Part shown: positions 50,753 through 58,903 of the stretch, piece after piece
Numbering within the stretch: the stretch's first letter is position 1
Layout of the letters: every line of letters begins with the position of its first letter
Assembly (NCBI GenBank): GCA_017404665.1
Contig: JAFRBX010000070.1
Coordinates: 21,189 to 85,188, forward strand
Direction: 5' to 3'
Length of the DNA: 64,000 bases
DNA from: Ruminococcus sp.
GTDB taxonomy: Bacteria; Bacillota; Clostridia; Oscillospirales; Acutalibacteraceae
The notes under the pieces: generated by a model
What the model was told of the DNA's origin: nothing
The model's database searches: none
What the model saw: the letters and a program-made list of their open reading frames with translations, nothing else
Made by a program: the position numbers and the translations under genes

Positions 50753-53700
50753 TTATTCGGTTCTGGGTTTATCCAAGCCGAGACGGTAATGATAACGGAT
50801 GATGACACATCCAATCAGATATGCCGCGACGACCGCGATCATCACAATATTGTCAATGAGCAGCAGAGTATGACCGGAGGCGATATCGAGCCGTGTCGCC
50901 GTCATCGACGCCAGCGTCAGACCTGCCAGCGCCAGACCTGCGATAAAGGTCACATTGATCATCCTGTGAGTCGGGCTCATCCACAGACGGTATCCGACAG
51001 CGCCGATGACGATATGCGCCAGAGCGTAGAATACGGCAGCGATAGTCACGGAGGTCGGGGCGAGGATTACGCTTTGATTGATCATCGAGCCTGTACCGGT
51101 CAGTATTTCCGCGACGGACAGGATCGCGTGGAGCATCAGCACGATGCCGGAGGAAAGAATCATCCTTCTGCCGATACGGAAGGAGCGGTTCTTCTTCACG
51201 TCCTTGACCTCCTTGCGCGCGTAGTTTTCGGTGGCAAAGCGCAGCAGGATGAAGAGCGGTATCGCGATGTACACGAACAACCGCAGCACGATATAGTTGT
51301 TGACGTCGGACATGAGCGACTGCACCTGCGGCGAGTTCAGCGGCCGGAAGAATTCCCGCGCCAGCTGACAGTCAAAGATGGTTTGACCTGCCGCCTGATC
51401 AAACGCCAGCATAGCGGGACCGATCGTGGAGCCGCCGATGTATGCCGACGGGAGCATCAATCCCAGCGACGCGGTGACGCCCGTAACGGCGGCAAGAGTC
51501 AAAGCGCGGTATTTGTTGAACGGGATGCACATGGAGAACACCACGATGATGCCCGCGATAGACGTCATGACCGTCATCATGGTACGGACATTGCCGTCCG
51601 CGATGACGGCGGCTTTTCCGAGCGCCTTGGGGATGACGTTCAGCAGGATCGGCAGCAGTATCGCGACCGCTCCCAGCGCTCCCGCACAGATCGACTGAGA
51701 AACGATATATTTGAGGAAAGAGCCCTGTACCGGCGTGCGGCGCGGTTCCAGTGACAGCAGAAAACCGCCCGTGCCGATGACCGCAGCTTCGAGCATATAC
51801 ATGTTCTCGATCGAGAACCACATCTGACCCTTTGAAAAAGGGATCAGCGCGAACGCCAGAATGAACACGACGATGGATTTCATCAGGTAGAGTACCGCTG
51901 TTTTGCGGATATTTCCAATGACGCGTCTTCCTTCGCCGACCACTTCCTTCAGATGGCTGAAATCATTGTCGAGCAGCACGACATCGGAGCAGGATTTAGC
52001 GGCTTCGGTCGCTTTGGCGAAGGTGATAGACGAATCCGAGCGCCGAAGCGCGAGAATATCGTTGACGCCGTCGCCCGTCATCGCGACCTTGTGCTTTTTC
52101 GCCTGCAGCGCCATGACCAGCGCCTCCTTCTGCTCGGGAGATACGCGGGCAAATACCGTGTATTCTTCCGCGATCGCGGGGATGTCTTCGAGGGGAACAC
52201 CTGCCAGAGAGATGTAGCGGTCGGCGTTGACGATGCCGCACTTCTGTGCGATCATGCTGACGGTCAGCGGATTGTCGCCCGAGATCACCTTGACGGTGAC
52301 GCCGTTCTCCCGGAAAAATCGCAGGGTGTCTGCCGCGGTCTCGCGGATATGGTCTTCGATCGCGATAAAGGAGATCAGCTCTGCGTCTAAGGTCACAGCG
52401 ATCACGCGGTTGCCCTCTTTGGCACGCTCGGCGACATAGGTCAGCCGTTCGTCGTCCTCCTCCAGCAGGTATTCGGGAGCGCCCATCAACAGCTTTTTGC
52501 CGTCGCCGCAGACGACGCCCGAGTATTTGTTGGCGCTGGAGAACGGGATCTCCTCTCGGAAATCGGCGTTTTCATCCGCGCCGAAGTATTGAAAGATCGC
52601 TTCGCCGGTCGCGTTCCGATCGCTCGCCGCGCCCATCAGCGTGCGCATATGCCGCTCCACCTCATCCATGGGCGCAAACGCCTTGACCTCGCAGACCGAC
52701 ATGGTGCCGTCGGTCAGGGTGCCTGTTTTGTCCAGACAGATCACATCCACGCGTGAGAGGTTCTCGAGCGAGTACAGCTCCTGTACCAGTGTCTGCTTTT
52801 TGGTCAGTTGCGCGATCGAGACCATCAGCGCGACGGAGGTGGTCAGCACCAGCCCCGAGGGGATCATGCCGATGCCGAGCATACCGTCCGTCAGCACGAT
52901 CAGCGACCAGCTGACGGGATCGCTCAGCGAGAGCTGCAGACCGTCCCATATGGACGCGTCAGAGCCGGTCGCGCTGATTTTGACGGCAAGCGTGACGGTC
53001 GCCGCGATTACCGCAAAGCACAGACACAAGGTCAGCACCTTGATGATCTTGGTGATGCTTGTCATCAGCTCCGATTTGTGACCGGAGGCGCTTTTGACCT
53101 TTCCGGTCAGCTCGGCGGCATAGGTATCATTGCCGACTTTCTCGGCTCGGCAGCGCGCGGAGCCGACGATGACGGACGAGCCTGAAAGGACGGTGTCCCC
53201 GGGTTTCTTTTTGATGTGATCCGATTCGCCCGTCAGCATGGATTCATCGACCTCGACCTCGCCTGTCAGCACGGTAAGGTCGACAGTCGCCTGATCGCCT
53301 GCGGAAAGCGCGACGATATCGTCGAGCACGATCCCTTCCGCGTCGATCTCCTGTATCTTTCCGTCGCGGACGACCTTGCTTTTGGCGCCCGTCACGATGC
53401 GCAGCTTTTCGATGACCTTCAGACTTTTGATCTCCTGATACGATCCCATCGCAACGTTCATGACCGCGGGGATCAGAAAGACAAATTTGGAAAAGCCGAA
53501 ATAGTTATCCACGATGTCGCTGCGTCCGATAGACTGCAGATAGATGATGAACGCGATGAAGACGGCGGCGATGATGAACAGCACGATGTTGAAAAAGGTG
53601 AACAGGTTGCCCGCGATGATCTTTCCCGTTGTTTTCTTGTTAGGGTCGACCGCGATATTGGAATAACCTCTTTTATCCCTTTCTTCAGCGTCCTTTGTGC

Positions 53701-53773
53701 TCAGACCTTTTTCCGGCGTCGCCTGTATGCGTTCGATCAGTGGCTTTTGTGTTCTGCTTTTGTTCATAGCCAT
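50753..53773 (-). CDS. Cation-transporting P-type ATPase
   Basis: A 1006-residue P-type ATPase. It has MLTGESDHIKKKPG (actuator TGES), the phosphorylated aspartate in DVICLDKTGTLTDG, and MTGDGVNDILALRR. About ten hydrophobic segments. The TM4 motif reads G-M-I-P-S-G-L-V-L, where Ca2+-type pumps have P-E-G/A-L. The transported ion is therefore uncertain; among recalled groups it is closest to YfgQ/YloB-like HAD-IC pumps. ATG 53773 follows AAGGAG. It is read alone, towards a terminator shared with the HAD gene. Confidence 0.88.
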   Translation of the reverse strand: MAMNKSRTQKPLIERIQATPEKGLSTKDAEERDKRGYSNIAVDPNKKTTGKIIAGNLFTFFNIVLFIIAAVFIAFIIYLQSIGRSDIVDNYFGFSKFVFLIPAVMNVAMGSYQEIKSLKVIEKLRIVTGAKSKVVRDGKIQEIDAEGIVLDDIVALSAGDQATVDLTVLTGEVEVDESMLTGESDHIKKKPGDTVLSGSSVIVGSARCRAEKVGNDTYAAELTGKVKSASGHKSELMTSITKIIKVLTLCLCFAVIAATVTLAVKISATGSDASIWDGLQLSLSDPVSWSLIVLTDGMLGIGMIPSGLVLTTSVALMVSIAQLTKKQTLVQELYSLENLSRVDVICLDKTGTLTDGTMSVCEVKAFAPMDEVERHMRTLMGAASDRNATGEAIFQYFGADENADFREEIPFSSANKYSGVVCGDGKKLLMGAPEYLLEEDDERLTYVAERAKEGNRVIAVTLDAELISFIAIEDHIRETAADTLRFFRENGVTVKVISGDNPLTVSMIAQKCGIVNADRYISLAGVPLEDIPAIAEEYTVFARVSPEQKEALVMALQAKKHKVAMTGDGVNDILALRRSDSSITFAKATEAAKSCSDVVLLDNDFSHLKEVVGEGRRVIGNIRKTAVLYLMKSIVVFILAFALIPFSKGQMWFSIENMYMLEAAVIGTGGFLLSLEPRRTPVQGSFLKYIVSQSICAGALGAVAILLPILLNVIPKALGKAAVIADGNVRTMMTVMTSIAGIIVVFSMCIPFNKYRALTLAAVTGVTASLGLMLPSAYIGGSTIGPAMLAFDQAAGQTIFDCQLAREFFRPLNSPQVQSLMSDVNNYIVLRLFVYIAIPLFILLRFATENYARKEVKDVKKNRSFRIGRRMILSSGIVLMLHAILSVAEILTGTGSMINQSVILAPTSVTIAAVFYALAHIVIGAVGYRLWMSPTHRMINVTFIAGLALAGLTLASMTATRLDIASGHTLLLIDNIVMIAVVAAYLIGCVIIRYHYRLGLDKPRTE

Positions 53774-53833
53774 GCTCCTTATGAAATATCTGTACATCAA
53801 TATAGCATTTTTATCATCGAATTACAAGAATAA

Positions 53834-53878
53834 TTGAGAATAATGCGCAGCACAATTTGAGAATAATGCGCAGCACAA
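53834..53878. repeat. Two direct 23-bp repeats
   Basis: TTGAGAATAATGCGCAGCAC followed by AAT is repeated twice in tandem (starts at 53834 and 53857). The repeat lies between the P-type ATPase start and a terminator, so it could bear on that gene's promoter. Confidence 0.85.
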
Positions 53879-53880
53879 AA

Positions 53881-53916
53881 GCGCCCGTCCATGTACATAA
53901 ATAACATGGCGGGCGC
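53881..53916 (-). terminator. Terminator of the holin-like gene
   Basis: GCGCCCG-x-CCATGT pairs with ACATGG-CGGGCGC, with a short loop; on the minus strand TTTTG follows the stem. Confidence 0.75.
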
Positions 53917-53923
53917 CTTCGGT

Positions 53924-54217
53924 TCAGCCTTTCTTTTCGATGCCGCTGATCCTGCGGTTGACGGCGGATATCTGCTCCGCGTGTACCGCGGTTGTTTGCT
54001 CCAGTGCGTAGGTGCGCTCGATCAGCTGATTATGCTTGTCCATTTTCCTTTCCAGCATCTCGATCCGCTGTGCCTGCAAGGCGTCGCGCTTATCCATCTC
54101 GGCAAGCACCTGATTGTGCTGCGCGCGGGACTGGATCACTGCGACCATGATCGCGGCGATCGCCGCCGACGCGCCTGAGATAGCCGCGGTCATGATCGGT
54201 ATCAGCTCAGTACTCAC
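53924..54217 (-). CDS. Holin-like/XhlA-like small membrane protein
   Basis: A 97-residue protein from GTG 54217, chosen because CAGGAG lies 9 bp upstream (an ATG at 54259 has no such site). One membrane helix (IPIMTAAISGASAAIAAIMVAVI) is followed by a charged coiled coil (~30-90) with heptad hydrophobics. This is the layout of phage XhlA/holin-associated proteins, but no lysis genes are next to it. A domesticated or remnant phage gene is possible. Confidence 0.6.
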   Translation of the reverse strand: MSTELIPIMTAAISGASAAIAAIMVAVIQSRAQHNQVLAEMDKRDALQAQRIEMLERKMDKHNQLIERTYALEQTTAVHAEQISAVNRRISGIEKKG

Positions 54218-54259
54218 GGATACATGCTCCTGTCGGCGTGGAATTGCAGCATGCTTCAA

Positions 54260-54648
54260 TTGTTTTTTTCAAAATGATCAATCCTATCTTGAATAAATCC
54301 CCCTCTGCCTATGCTGAAATATGACGGAAAGTTGCATAGTATTATGCAATTGGGCAGCCTAATCGAATAGAAAATAAGGCAGCATAAAGCTGTTGTTTAA
54401 AAAAGCGACAGCTTTCGTATTTGTGATGTATAGTATAGGGAAGATACCGATAAAACCGATTGGGATTACTACTGTCAGGCTAAGGACAACGAACACAGCA
54501 TGCTTTTTCGATGATGAGAAACCCTTAGAAACTGCTTAGATAAGCTGTTTCTGAGGATTAATATGAAAATACATGCAAGTTAAAAACTGATTTGTTATTA
54601 ATTTAGCGTGAGAATGATTATAATAACGAAAATATGCAGCAGCAAACA
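54260..54648. other. Gap with one long near-palindrome
   Basis: About 390 bp, AT-rich, without a supported gene. AGAAACTGCTTA (54527-54538) and TAAGCTGTTTCT (54541-54552) form a 26-bp near-palindrome with one mismatched pair. An AT-rich stretch near 54600 may hold minor promoters. Nothing else was recognised. Confidence 0.5.
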
Positions 54649-54649
54649 G

Positions 54650-54685
54650 ACTCGGTGCAGATTTTGTACCGAGCCTGTTTGTTCC
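54650..54685 (-). terminator. Terminator of the FAD-Rieske operon
   Basis: CAAACAG-x-CTCGGT pairs with ACCGAG-x-CTGTTTG across an 11-base loop, just beyond the stop codon at 54689. Confidence 0.75.
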
Positions 54686-54688
54686 TGG

Positions 54689-55984
54689 TTATTTCAAGTT
54701 GCCATTGGCGGGGTTGTCGAGGACTTTGCCGTTTTCGTCAAAGCGTGAGCCGTGGCATGGGCAGTCCCATGAGTGTTCCGCCCGGTTGTATTTGAGCGCG
54801 CAGCCGAGGTGCGGACAGCGTTTCTTGGAAACTGACAGCAGGTTCTTTGCCGCTTCAAAACCGTTGATCAACAGCTGAAGTTTTAGGATGCTCCTTGACG
54901 GGTCGAACACCTCGGCACAGTCGTTTCGTTTACCGAGGATAGAGTCGCAGAGGAGCATTGCGGCTGTCATCGCGCCGGTCATGCCCCACTTGTTGAAGCC
55001 GGTCCCGACGTAGAGCTTCTCGGTACTCTTGGAATACCGCCCGATGTAAGGAATGTCATCGAGGCTCATACAGTCCTGCGCCGCCCAGTGATATTGTTCT
55101 GTTGATCGGGGATAAACCTTGTCGGCAAAGCTGCGCAGTTCATTCTGGCTGCCGCCCTTGTGACCGGTACGGTGACCGCCGCCTCCGAGCAGAAGCAGGT
55201 TATCACGATTTCTGAAAGACATTCCCGTGTGACTTTCGTCAACATACATACCGTCAACGTTCTGCGCGCCATCCACTGCGATCACATAGGAGCGGTGCTG
55301 ATAGAGCTTCAAAAAGTAAAATCCGTGCTTATTGATGAACGGGAAGTGCGTTGTTACGATCACTCTGTCGGCGGAGATAGTTCCGTGATCCGTAACCGCG
55401 ATGTTGCCGATCATTTCACGGACAAAGGTGTGCTCATAAATGTTCAGTCCCTCGGCGATTACGGAGATGAATTTCAGCGGATGGAACTGTGCCTGACGGG
55501 GGAACTTCACCGCGCCGACGGTACTGATCGGGATATTCGGTCTTTCGCAAAACTCCGCTTCATACCCGATCATTTGCAAGGCGTTCACTTCATCCTCGAG
55601 CTTTTTGCGGTCATTAATGCTGTAGACATAGTTGTCTTTGATCTCATAATCACAGTCAATTTTTGTGCATAGCTCGGCGTACTTGTCAAACGCTCTTTTG
55701 TTTGCGGTTAGGTATTGCCGCGCCGCTTCTACCCCATAGCCTTTCACGATCTTCTGATAATTCATGCCGTGCTGATAGGTGATCTTCGCGGTGGTGTTTC
55801 CTGTCGTGCCGGAGCATAATCTGTCCTTTTCGACCAGCACATACTTTACGCCGTTTTGATGCAGAAAATACGCGGTCAGGATACCCGCGATCCCGCCGCC
55901 GATGATCAGCACATCCGTGTGGATATTGTTCCTTAACTGTGGGAATCGAGGCAGATTTACCGTGTCTTGCCATAGTGATTTCAT
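54689..55984 (-). CDS. FAD oxidoreductase fused to a Rieske [2Fe-2S] domain
   Basis: A 431-residue protein. The N-terminus carries a DadA-like FAD-binding motif (TDVLIIGGGIAGILTAYFL, then LVEKDRLCSGTTGNTTAKIT). After ~370 residues of oxidoreductase comes a Rieske domain with both ligand pairs, C-P-H-L-G-C and C-P-C-H-G-S-R-F. Rieske-tailed DadA-like enzymes of this kind occur in Firmicutes, with unknown substrates. ATG 55984 overlaps the DUF421 stop (ATGA). It ends the operon that starts with the SOD gene. Confidence 0.9.
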   Translation of the reverse strand: MKSLWQDTVNLPRFPQLRNNIHTDVLIIGGGIAGILTAYFLHQNGVKYVLVEKDRLCSGTTGNTTAKITYQHGMNYQKIVKGYGVEAARQYLTANKRAFDKYAELCTKIDCDYEIKDNYVYSINDRKKLEDEVNALQMIGYEAEFCERPNIPISTVGAVKFPRQAQFHPLKFISVIAEGLNIYEHTFVREMIGNIAVTDHGTISADRVIVTTHFPFINKHGFYFLKLYQHRSYVIAVDGAQNVDGMYVDESHTGMSFRNRDNLLLLGGGGHRTGHKGGSQNELRSFADKVYPRSTEQYHWAAQDCMSLDDIPYIGRYSKSTEKLYVGTGFNKWGMTGAMTAAMLLCDSILGKRNDCAEVFDPSRSILKLQLLINGFEAAKNLLSVSKKRCPHLGCALKYNRAEHSWDCPCHGSRFDENGKVLDNPANGNLK

Positions 55985-56676
55985 TTTGAACCTCGATTCT
56001 TTATCGGGAACAGTGTCAGCTGATTGTCGTCGTAACAAATTCCCAGCAGGATTTCTTTTGTGCTCTTGTAGCCTTGTTTATGCAGTTCTTTCAAAAGCCA
56101 TTCATCGCTCAGTCCCTTTCGTTTCAGATTGCCGTCCATAACTCTTCCGTCCATGATAATCTCCGTGCCGATGTGCTCGGGTTTGGGTGTAAGCTCTATA
56201 TCCCCGGGGTTCAGCGGACGCTTCGTGCTCTTGGGCAGGATCGACAGCATGCCGTTGTACTCAAAGACCGCCGTCTGGATATCGTTCAGATTAAAATAGC
56301 CCTCCTGACGGCACAGGAGCAGGAATTCGCTCAGCTCCAGCTTTGCCTTCTTCATGTTGTCGCGGTAGAGCTTGCCGTCGTTCATGATGATGGTCGGCGT
56401 ACCGTTGATAAACTTTCTGCTCCGAGCGGCTTTACGCGTGATGATGCTCAGCGCGACGGTAATAGTGCCGAATACAAGCATAGAAATCGTCGGCTTCCAC
56501 CACGGCTTGTCCAGTGTGGTGGCAAGCTCCGCGGCAATCGAGCCGACGGTGATGCCGGTGATGTAGTCGAAGAATTCGAGCTGCGCAACCTGCTTGTGCC
56601 CGATGACCTTTGCTATCAGAAACAGGATCGCCGCGGAGAACAGCGACGCGAGAATGACTTGCAGAACCTCCATCAT
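55981..56676 (-). CDS. DUF421/YetF-like membrane protein
   Basis: A 231-residue protein with three N-terminal membrane helices (ILASLFSAAILFLIAKVIG, then FFDYITGITVGSIAAELA) and a cytoplasmic part with RKFINGTPTIIMNDGKLY and EFLLLCRQEGYFNLNDIQTAVFE, the YetF/DUF421 signature. It is widespread in spore formers; roles in spore membrane properties have been proposed. It overlaps its neighbours by 4 bp on each side, a strong sign of one transcript. Confidence 0.9.
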   Translation of the reverse strand: MMEVLQVILASLFSAAILFLIAKVIGHKQVAQLEFFDYITGITVGSIAAELATTLDKPWWKPTISMLVFGTITVALSIITRKAARSRKFINGTPTIIMNDGKLYRDNMKKAKLELSEFLLLCRQEGYFNLNDIQTAVFEYNGMLSILPKSTKRPLNPGDIELTPKPEHIGTEIIMDGRVMDGNLKRKGLSDEWLLKELHKQGYKSTKEILLGICYDDNQLTLFPIKNRGSK

Positions 56677-56948
56677 AAGTCCTGCAAGTCCGCGTCGGGG
56701 ATATCGTTTTCGAGATTATCCCGCGCCAAGTCGGTGTCGACCTCTTTGTATATGTCCGATATCGGCTTTTCGTTCGCATACGATGTGGTGTGATACACCT
56801 TCTGTGACGGCGCTTTTGTTCCTGCGATGATCGGGTTGACCTTTTCCTTGCCGTGCTTTGCCTTGCCCTGTATTTCCGGTACCGCCGCCTGTTCGCTGCG
56901 CGGCTTTGTGTGCGTCACTTCGGGACGCTTCATTCCTTGTTTTGCCAT
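56673..56948 (-). CDS. Small hydrophilic protein in the SOD/DUF421 operon
   Basis: A 91-residue, highly charged and probably disordered protein (MAKQGMKRPEVTHTKPRSEQ) ending in an acidic stretch (NLENDIPDADLQDL). No membrane helix and no recognised domain. GAGGTGA precedes the start, and it overlaps the DUF421 gene by 4 bp. It could be a small spore or adaptor protein, but this is only from context. Confidence 0.7.
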   Translation of the reverse strand: MAKQGMKRPEVTHTKPRSEQAAVPEIQGKAKHGKEKVNPIIAGTKAPSQKVYHTTSYANEKPISDIYKEVDTDLARDNLENDIPDADLQDL

Positions 56949-56987
56949 GATGTCACCTCACTGATAGTGTGGGTGAATATCCATGAT

Positions 56988-57428
56988 TTATACTGCGCGT
57001 ATCACGCCGCAGGCAATCTTTTCTCCCGCATCGCCTGCCGGCTGTGTGCGGAAGTCGTCCGTACCGCCGTGGATGATGACCGTTCTGCCGATGATGTCCC
57101 TTAAATGAAAACGGTCGGTTTTGACGGTCATATAAGCGTTACCATGATTGGATAACAGCGGCGGAAGATCGCCCGCGTGGGACGGATGGGATCGGCTCTT
57201 GGGTTTATAGTGACCTTTGGTATCCGGAAAGCCCTCGCCGTTACAATCATTTCCCTCGTGAATATGAAATCCGTAGAAGCCCGAGCCGTTCTGCGGCAAG
57301 CCGCTGACCTTTGCCGAAATCAGCACGCCGTCCTTTTCCTGATAGAAAAACACCTCGCCGTGTACGTTCAGATATGGTTCGTCACTCTTAATGATAGCTT
57401 TGGCATTTGGTCGTCTGTTGCATTGCAT
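56988..57428 (-). CDS. Cu/Zn superoxide dismutase-like protein
   Basis: A 146-residue protein with the full Cu/Zn SOD set: GFHIHEGNDC (two Cu-ligand His), GHYKP, the Zn ligands in SHPSHAGDLPPLL, and VIIHGGTDDFRTQPAGDAGEKIACG with the late Cu ligand and the structural Cys and Arg. It has no signal peptide, so a cytosolic or spore-internal location is likely, unusual for bacterial Cu/Zn SODs. GGAGGTG precedes the start. First gene of a four-gene operon with a DUF421 protein and a FAD-Rieske enzyme. Confidence 0.88.
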   Translation of the reverse strand: MQCNRRPNAKAIIKSDEPYLNVHGEVFFYQEKDGVLISAKVSGLPQNGSGFYGFHIHEGNDCNGEGFPDTKGHYKPKSRSHPSHAGDLPPLLSNHGNAYMTVKTDRFHLRDIIGRTVIIHGGTDDFRTQPAGDAGEKIACGVIRAV

Positions 57429-57931
57429 AACAACACCTCCGCATTATACTATGCAGAGGCGTGGTATGATTGAATAAATGTGAGTTTTCATTATAAATAG
57501 GAAAAGGTGTAAAAAACCGTTAGAAATAGTTAAAAATCTGAAAATGTAGTAAACAAGCCGTTTTTGAGGTGTAAAAAGATCGTTCATCTCGGAAACGGCG
57601 ATATTTTTTTCATTTAGTGCGAAAACGTAAACCGAGCAATTCCATGTCGATTATTGGAACGCTCGGTTTTTTTCTTTTTACTATAAATTATCATTTAAAA
57701 CTGTTAAAAATGGCTTTAAATAGGAATTTTTGAAATCGTAGCGGTTTGTCCTGGCATGAGTATGACACTCTGCTTAATGCGAACAAAATGGTTTTTAAGC
57801 CCGAACAAGTTCGCGTTAAGGAAATATCTATGTTTTTGGGCTGTTCTATCGTATGTGGAAAATTCTTGTAGTTCGCACTGAATATTAGATCGATTGCATA
57901 AAATTAAAAAAACATGCAAGAAAAATAAATA
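57429..57931. other. AT-rich gap before the prophage-like island
   Basis: About 500 bp with no supported gene. The only clear structure is a terminator-like hairpin at 57631-57673. The short minus-strand frame at 57716-57919 has no ribosome binding site or recognisable motif. The base composition becomes AT-rich here, unlike the core genes, which suggests a junction with acquired DNA. Confidence 0.6.
57631..57673 (+). terminator. Terminator-like hairpin at the island edge
   Basis: ACCGAGC-aa-TTCC pairs with GGAA-c-GCTCGGT and seven T follow on the plus strand. No plus-strand gene ends nearby, so it may protect the SOD operon region from invading transcripts. Confidence 0.75.
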
Positions 57932-58072
57932 TTAATTCAGATTTGCTATGCCGATGACCTTGCCGACACAACGGATCGTGTCAAACTCCTTTAATTCGAT
58001 GGGAGAATATGCAGGATTTAAAGAAATTAAACGATCATTATATTCCGATGGAGTACCGAATCGGTACCCCAT
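57932..58072 (-). pseudogene. C-terminal remnant resembling an S24/LexA-like peptidase
   Basis: The minus-strand frame gives 46 residues from ATG 58072, open in frame up to ~58140. The sequence L-I-S-L-N-P-A-Y-S-P-I-E-L and F-D-T-I-R-C-V-G-K-V-I-G-I fits the last strands of S24 (LexA/CI-type) autopeptidases. There is no catalytic Ser/Lys part and no DNA-binding domain. It could be a decayed tail of a phage repressor, split from the repressor at 58203-58760 by hairpin DNA. Confidence 0.55.
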
Positions 58073-58073
58073 C
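58047..58073. repeat. Palindrome 1 of three
   Basis: GATGGAGTACCGA, one-base centre, TCGGTACCCCATC: 13-bp arms with one mismatch. Shares a GGGGTACCG core (minus strand) with the neighbouring palindromes. Confidence 0.85.
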
Positions 58074-58104
58074 AAATTTTCTTTGTTATCAATAGCGTTT
58101 TTCC

Positions 58105-58133
58105 AAAGGGGGTAACGTTTCGTTACCCCCTTT
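58105..58133. repeat. Palindrome 2 of three
   Basis: AAAGGGGGTAACG, three-base loop, CGTTACCCCCTTT: perfect 13-bp arms. Centre lies ~59 bp from palindrome 1. Confidence 0.9.
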
Positions 58134-58167
58134 AGAATATCCTTTGATTATTCAATAGATTATTCTC

Positions 58168-58200
58168 CATTGACGGGGAACGATTTGTTCCCCGTCAATG
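58168..58200. repeat. Palindrome 3 of three
   Basis: CATTGACGGGGAAC, five-base loop, GTTCCCCGTCAATG: perfect 14-bp arms. It begins right after the repressor stop codon at 58203 (minus strand), ~65 bp from palindrome 2. Confidence 0.9.
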
Positions 58201-58202
58201 AC

Positions 58203-58760
58203 TCAAACTTCAATAGCTATATTCAATGGAACCACTATGTTAACTATTTCATTGATCGTCTCCATTTCAGCGTTAATGAAACGCTCGTTATGTCGCTTAT
58301 AATCAAATCTTGCATTTTCTGGAGCATATCGGATTTCATCGGCATATATTTCAACTCGTCCAATCAAGGCAGTAATACATTCGAATAAATGTTGTTTATC
58401 AGCAAGGGAAAGAATTGTGTTATCCTGCAATTTTCTAATAGATATAAGGATTGAGTGTATGCGTCCGAGCGTGACTTCATCGAGTGAATCACACATTTTT
58501 TCAAAATTAATCATGGACAGTTCATGAACTTCACGAATTGTTTCGCGCTCTTCCGCATTAGATAAAATGCTTTGTTCTGCACCAAGCAACTCATCTACAG
58601 TTACATTTAAATAGTTGGCTAATTTTTTTAGAGTGGCAAGGTCAGGCTCTCGTTTTCCTGTTTCATAAAGGGAAATCGTACTTTCAGACAAGCCAACTAA
58701 AGATCCTAATTCTTTTTGTGAAAGCTTATGTAGTTTTCTGAGATCACGCAACTTTTTCAT
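58203..58760 (-). CDS. XRE-family phage-type repressor
   Basis: A 185-residue protein. Residues ~1-60 form a Cro/CI-type helix-turn-helix (LRKLHKLSQKELGSLVGLSESTISLYETGKREPD), followed by a helical region with no recognisable peptidase domain. ATG 58760 follows AAGGAG; longer frames upstream have no such site. It is divergent from the small XRE protein at 58904, across a palindromic control region, the arrangement of a phage lysogeny switch. Confidence 0.85.
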   Translation of the reverse strand: MKKLRDLRKLHKLSQKELGSLVGLSESTISLYETGKREPDLATLKKLANYLNVTVDELLGAEQSILSNAEERETIREVHELSMINFEKMCDSLDEVTLGRIHSILISIRKLQDNTILSLADKQHLFECITALIGRVEIYADEIRYAPENARFDYKRHNERFINAEMETINEIVNIVVPLNIAIEV

Positions 58761-58778
58761 AAAATCACTCCTTAAAAG

Positions 58779-58891
58779 ATTATAAACGTTACAAATAGTA
58801 AAGTAAATCGCAGTTTGCAAATTGTCAAGAATTTTCTTGACAAACCGCAAAGAATAGACTATTATATAGTAAAACTTTGCAATTTGCAAAG
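58779..58891. promoter_or_regulatory. Divergent lysogeny-switch control region
   Basis: Plus strand: TTGACA (58837-58842), 17 bp, TATTAT (58860-58865) towards 58904. Minus strand: TTTACT (58807-58802), 17 bp, exact TATAAT (58784-58779) towards the repressor. A perfect 22-bp palindrome TTGTCAAGAATTTTCTTGAC-AA (58822-58843) spans the plus -35, and CTTTGCAATTTGCAAAG (58875-58891) is a second operator-like site; TTTGCAAATTG at ~58814 repeats the same core. Confidence 0.8.
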
Positions 58892-58903
58892 GGAGGTGAA
58901 CCA

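Noticed and set aside
50750-51754. 334-residue plus-strand frame opposite the P-type ATPase
   Set aside because: Charged low-complexity shadow; the minus strand encodes a P-type ATPase with all catalytic motifs.
57716-57919. 67-residue minus-strand frame
   Set aside because: No ribosome binding site, no recognisable motif, and AT-rich island-edge DNA. Probably non-coding.
58047-58200. CRISPR array in the palindrome row
   Set aside because: Only three units, each with different arm sequence, and the intervening DNA is itself related. Not repeat-spacer in structure.
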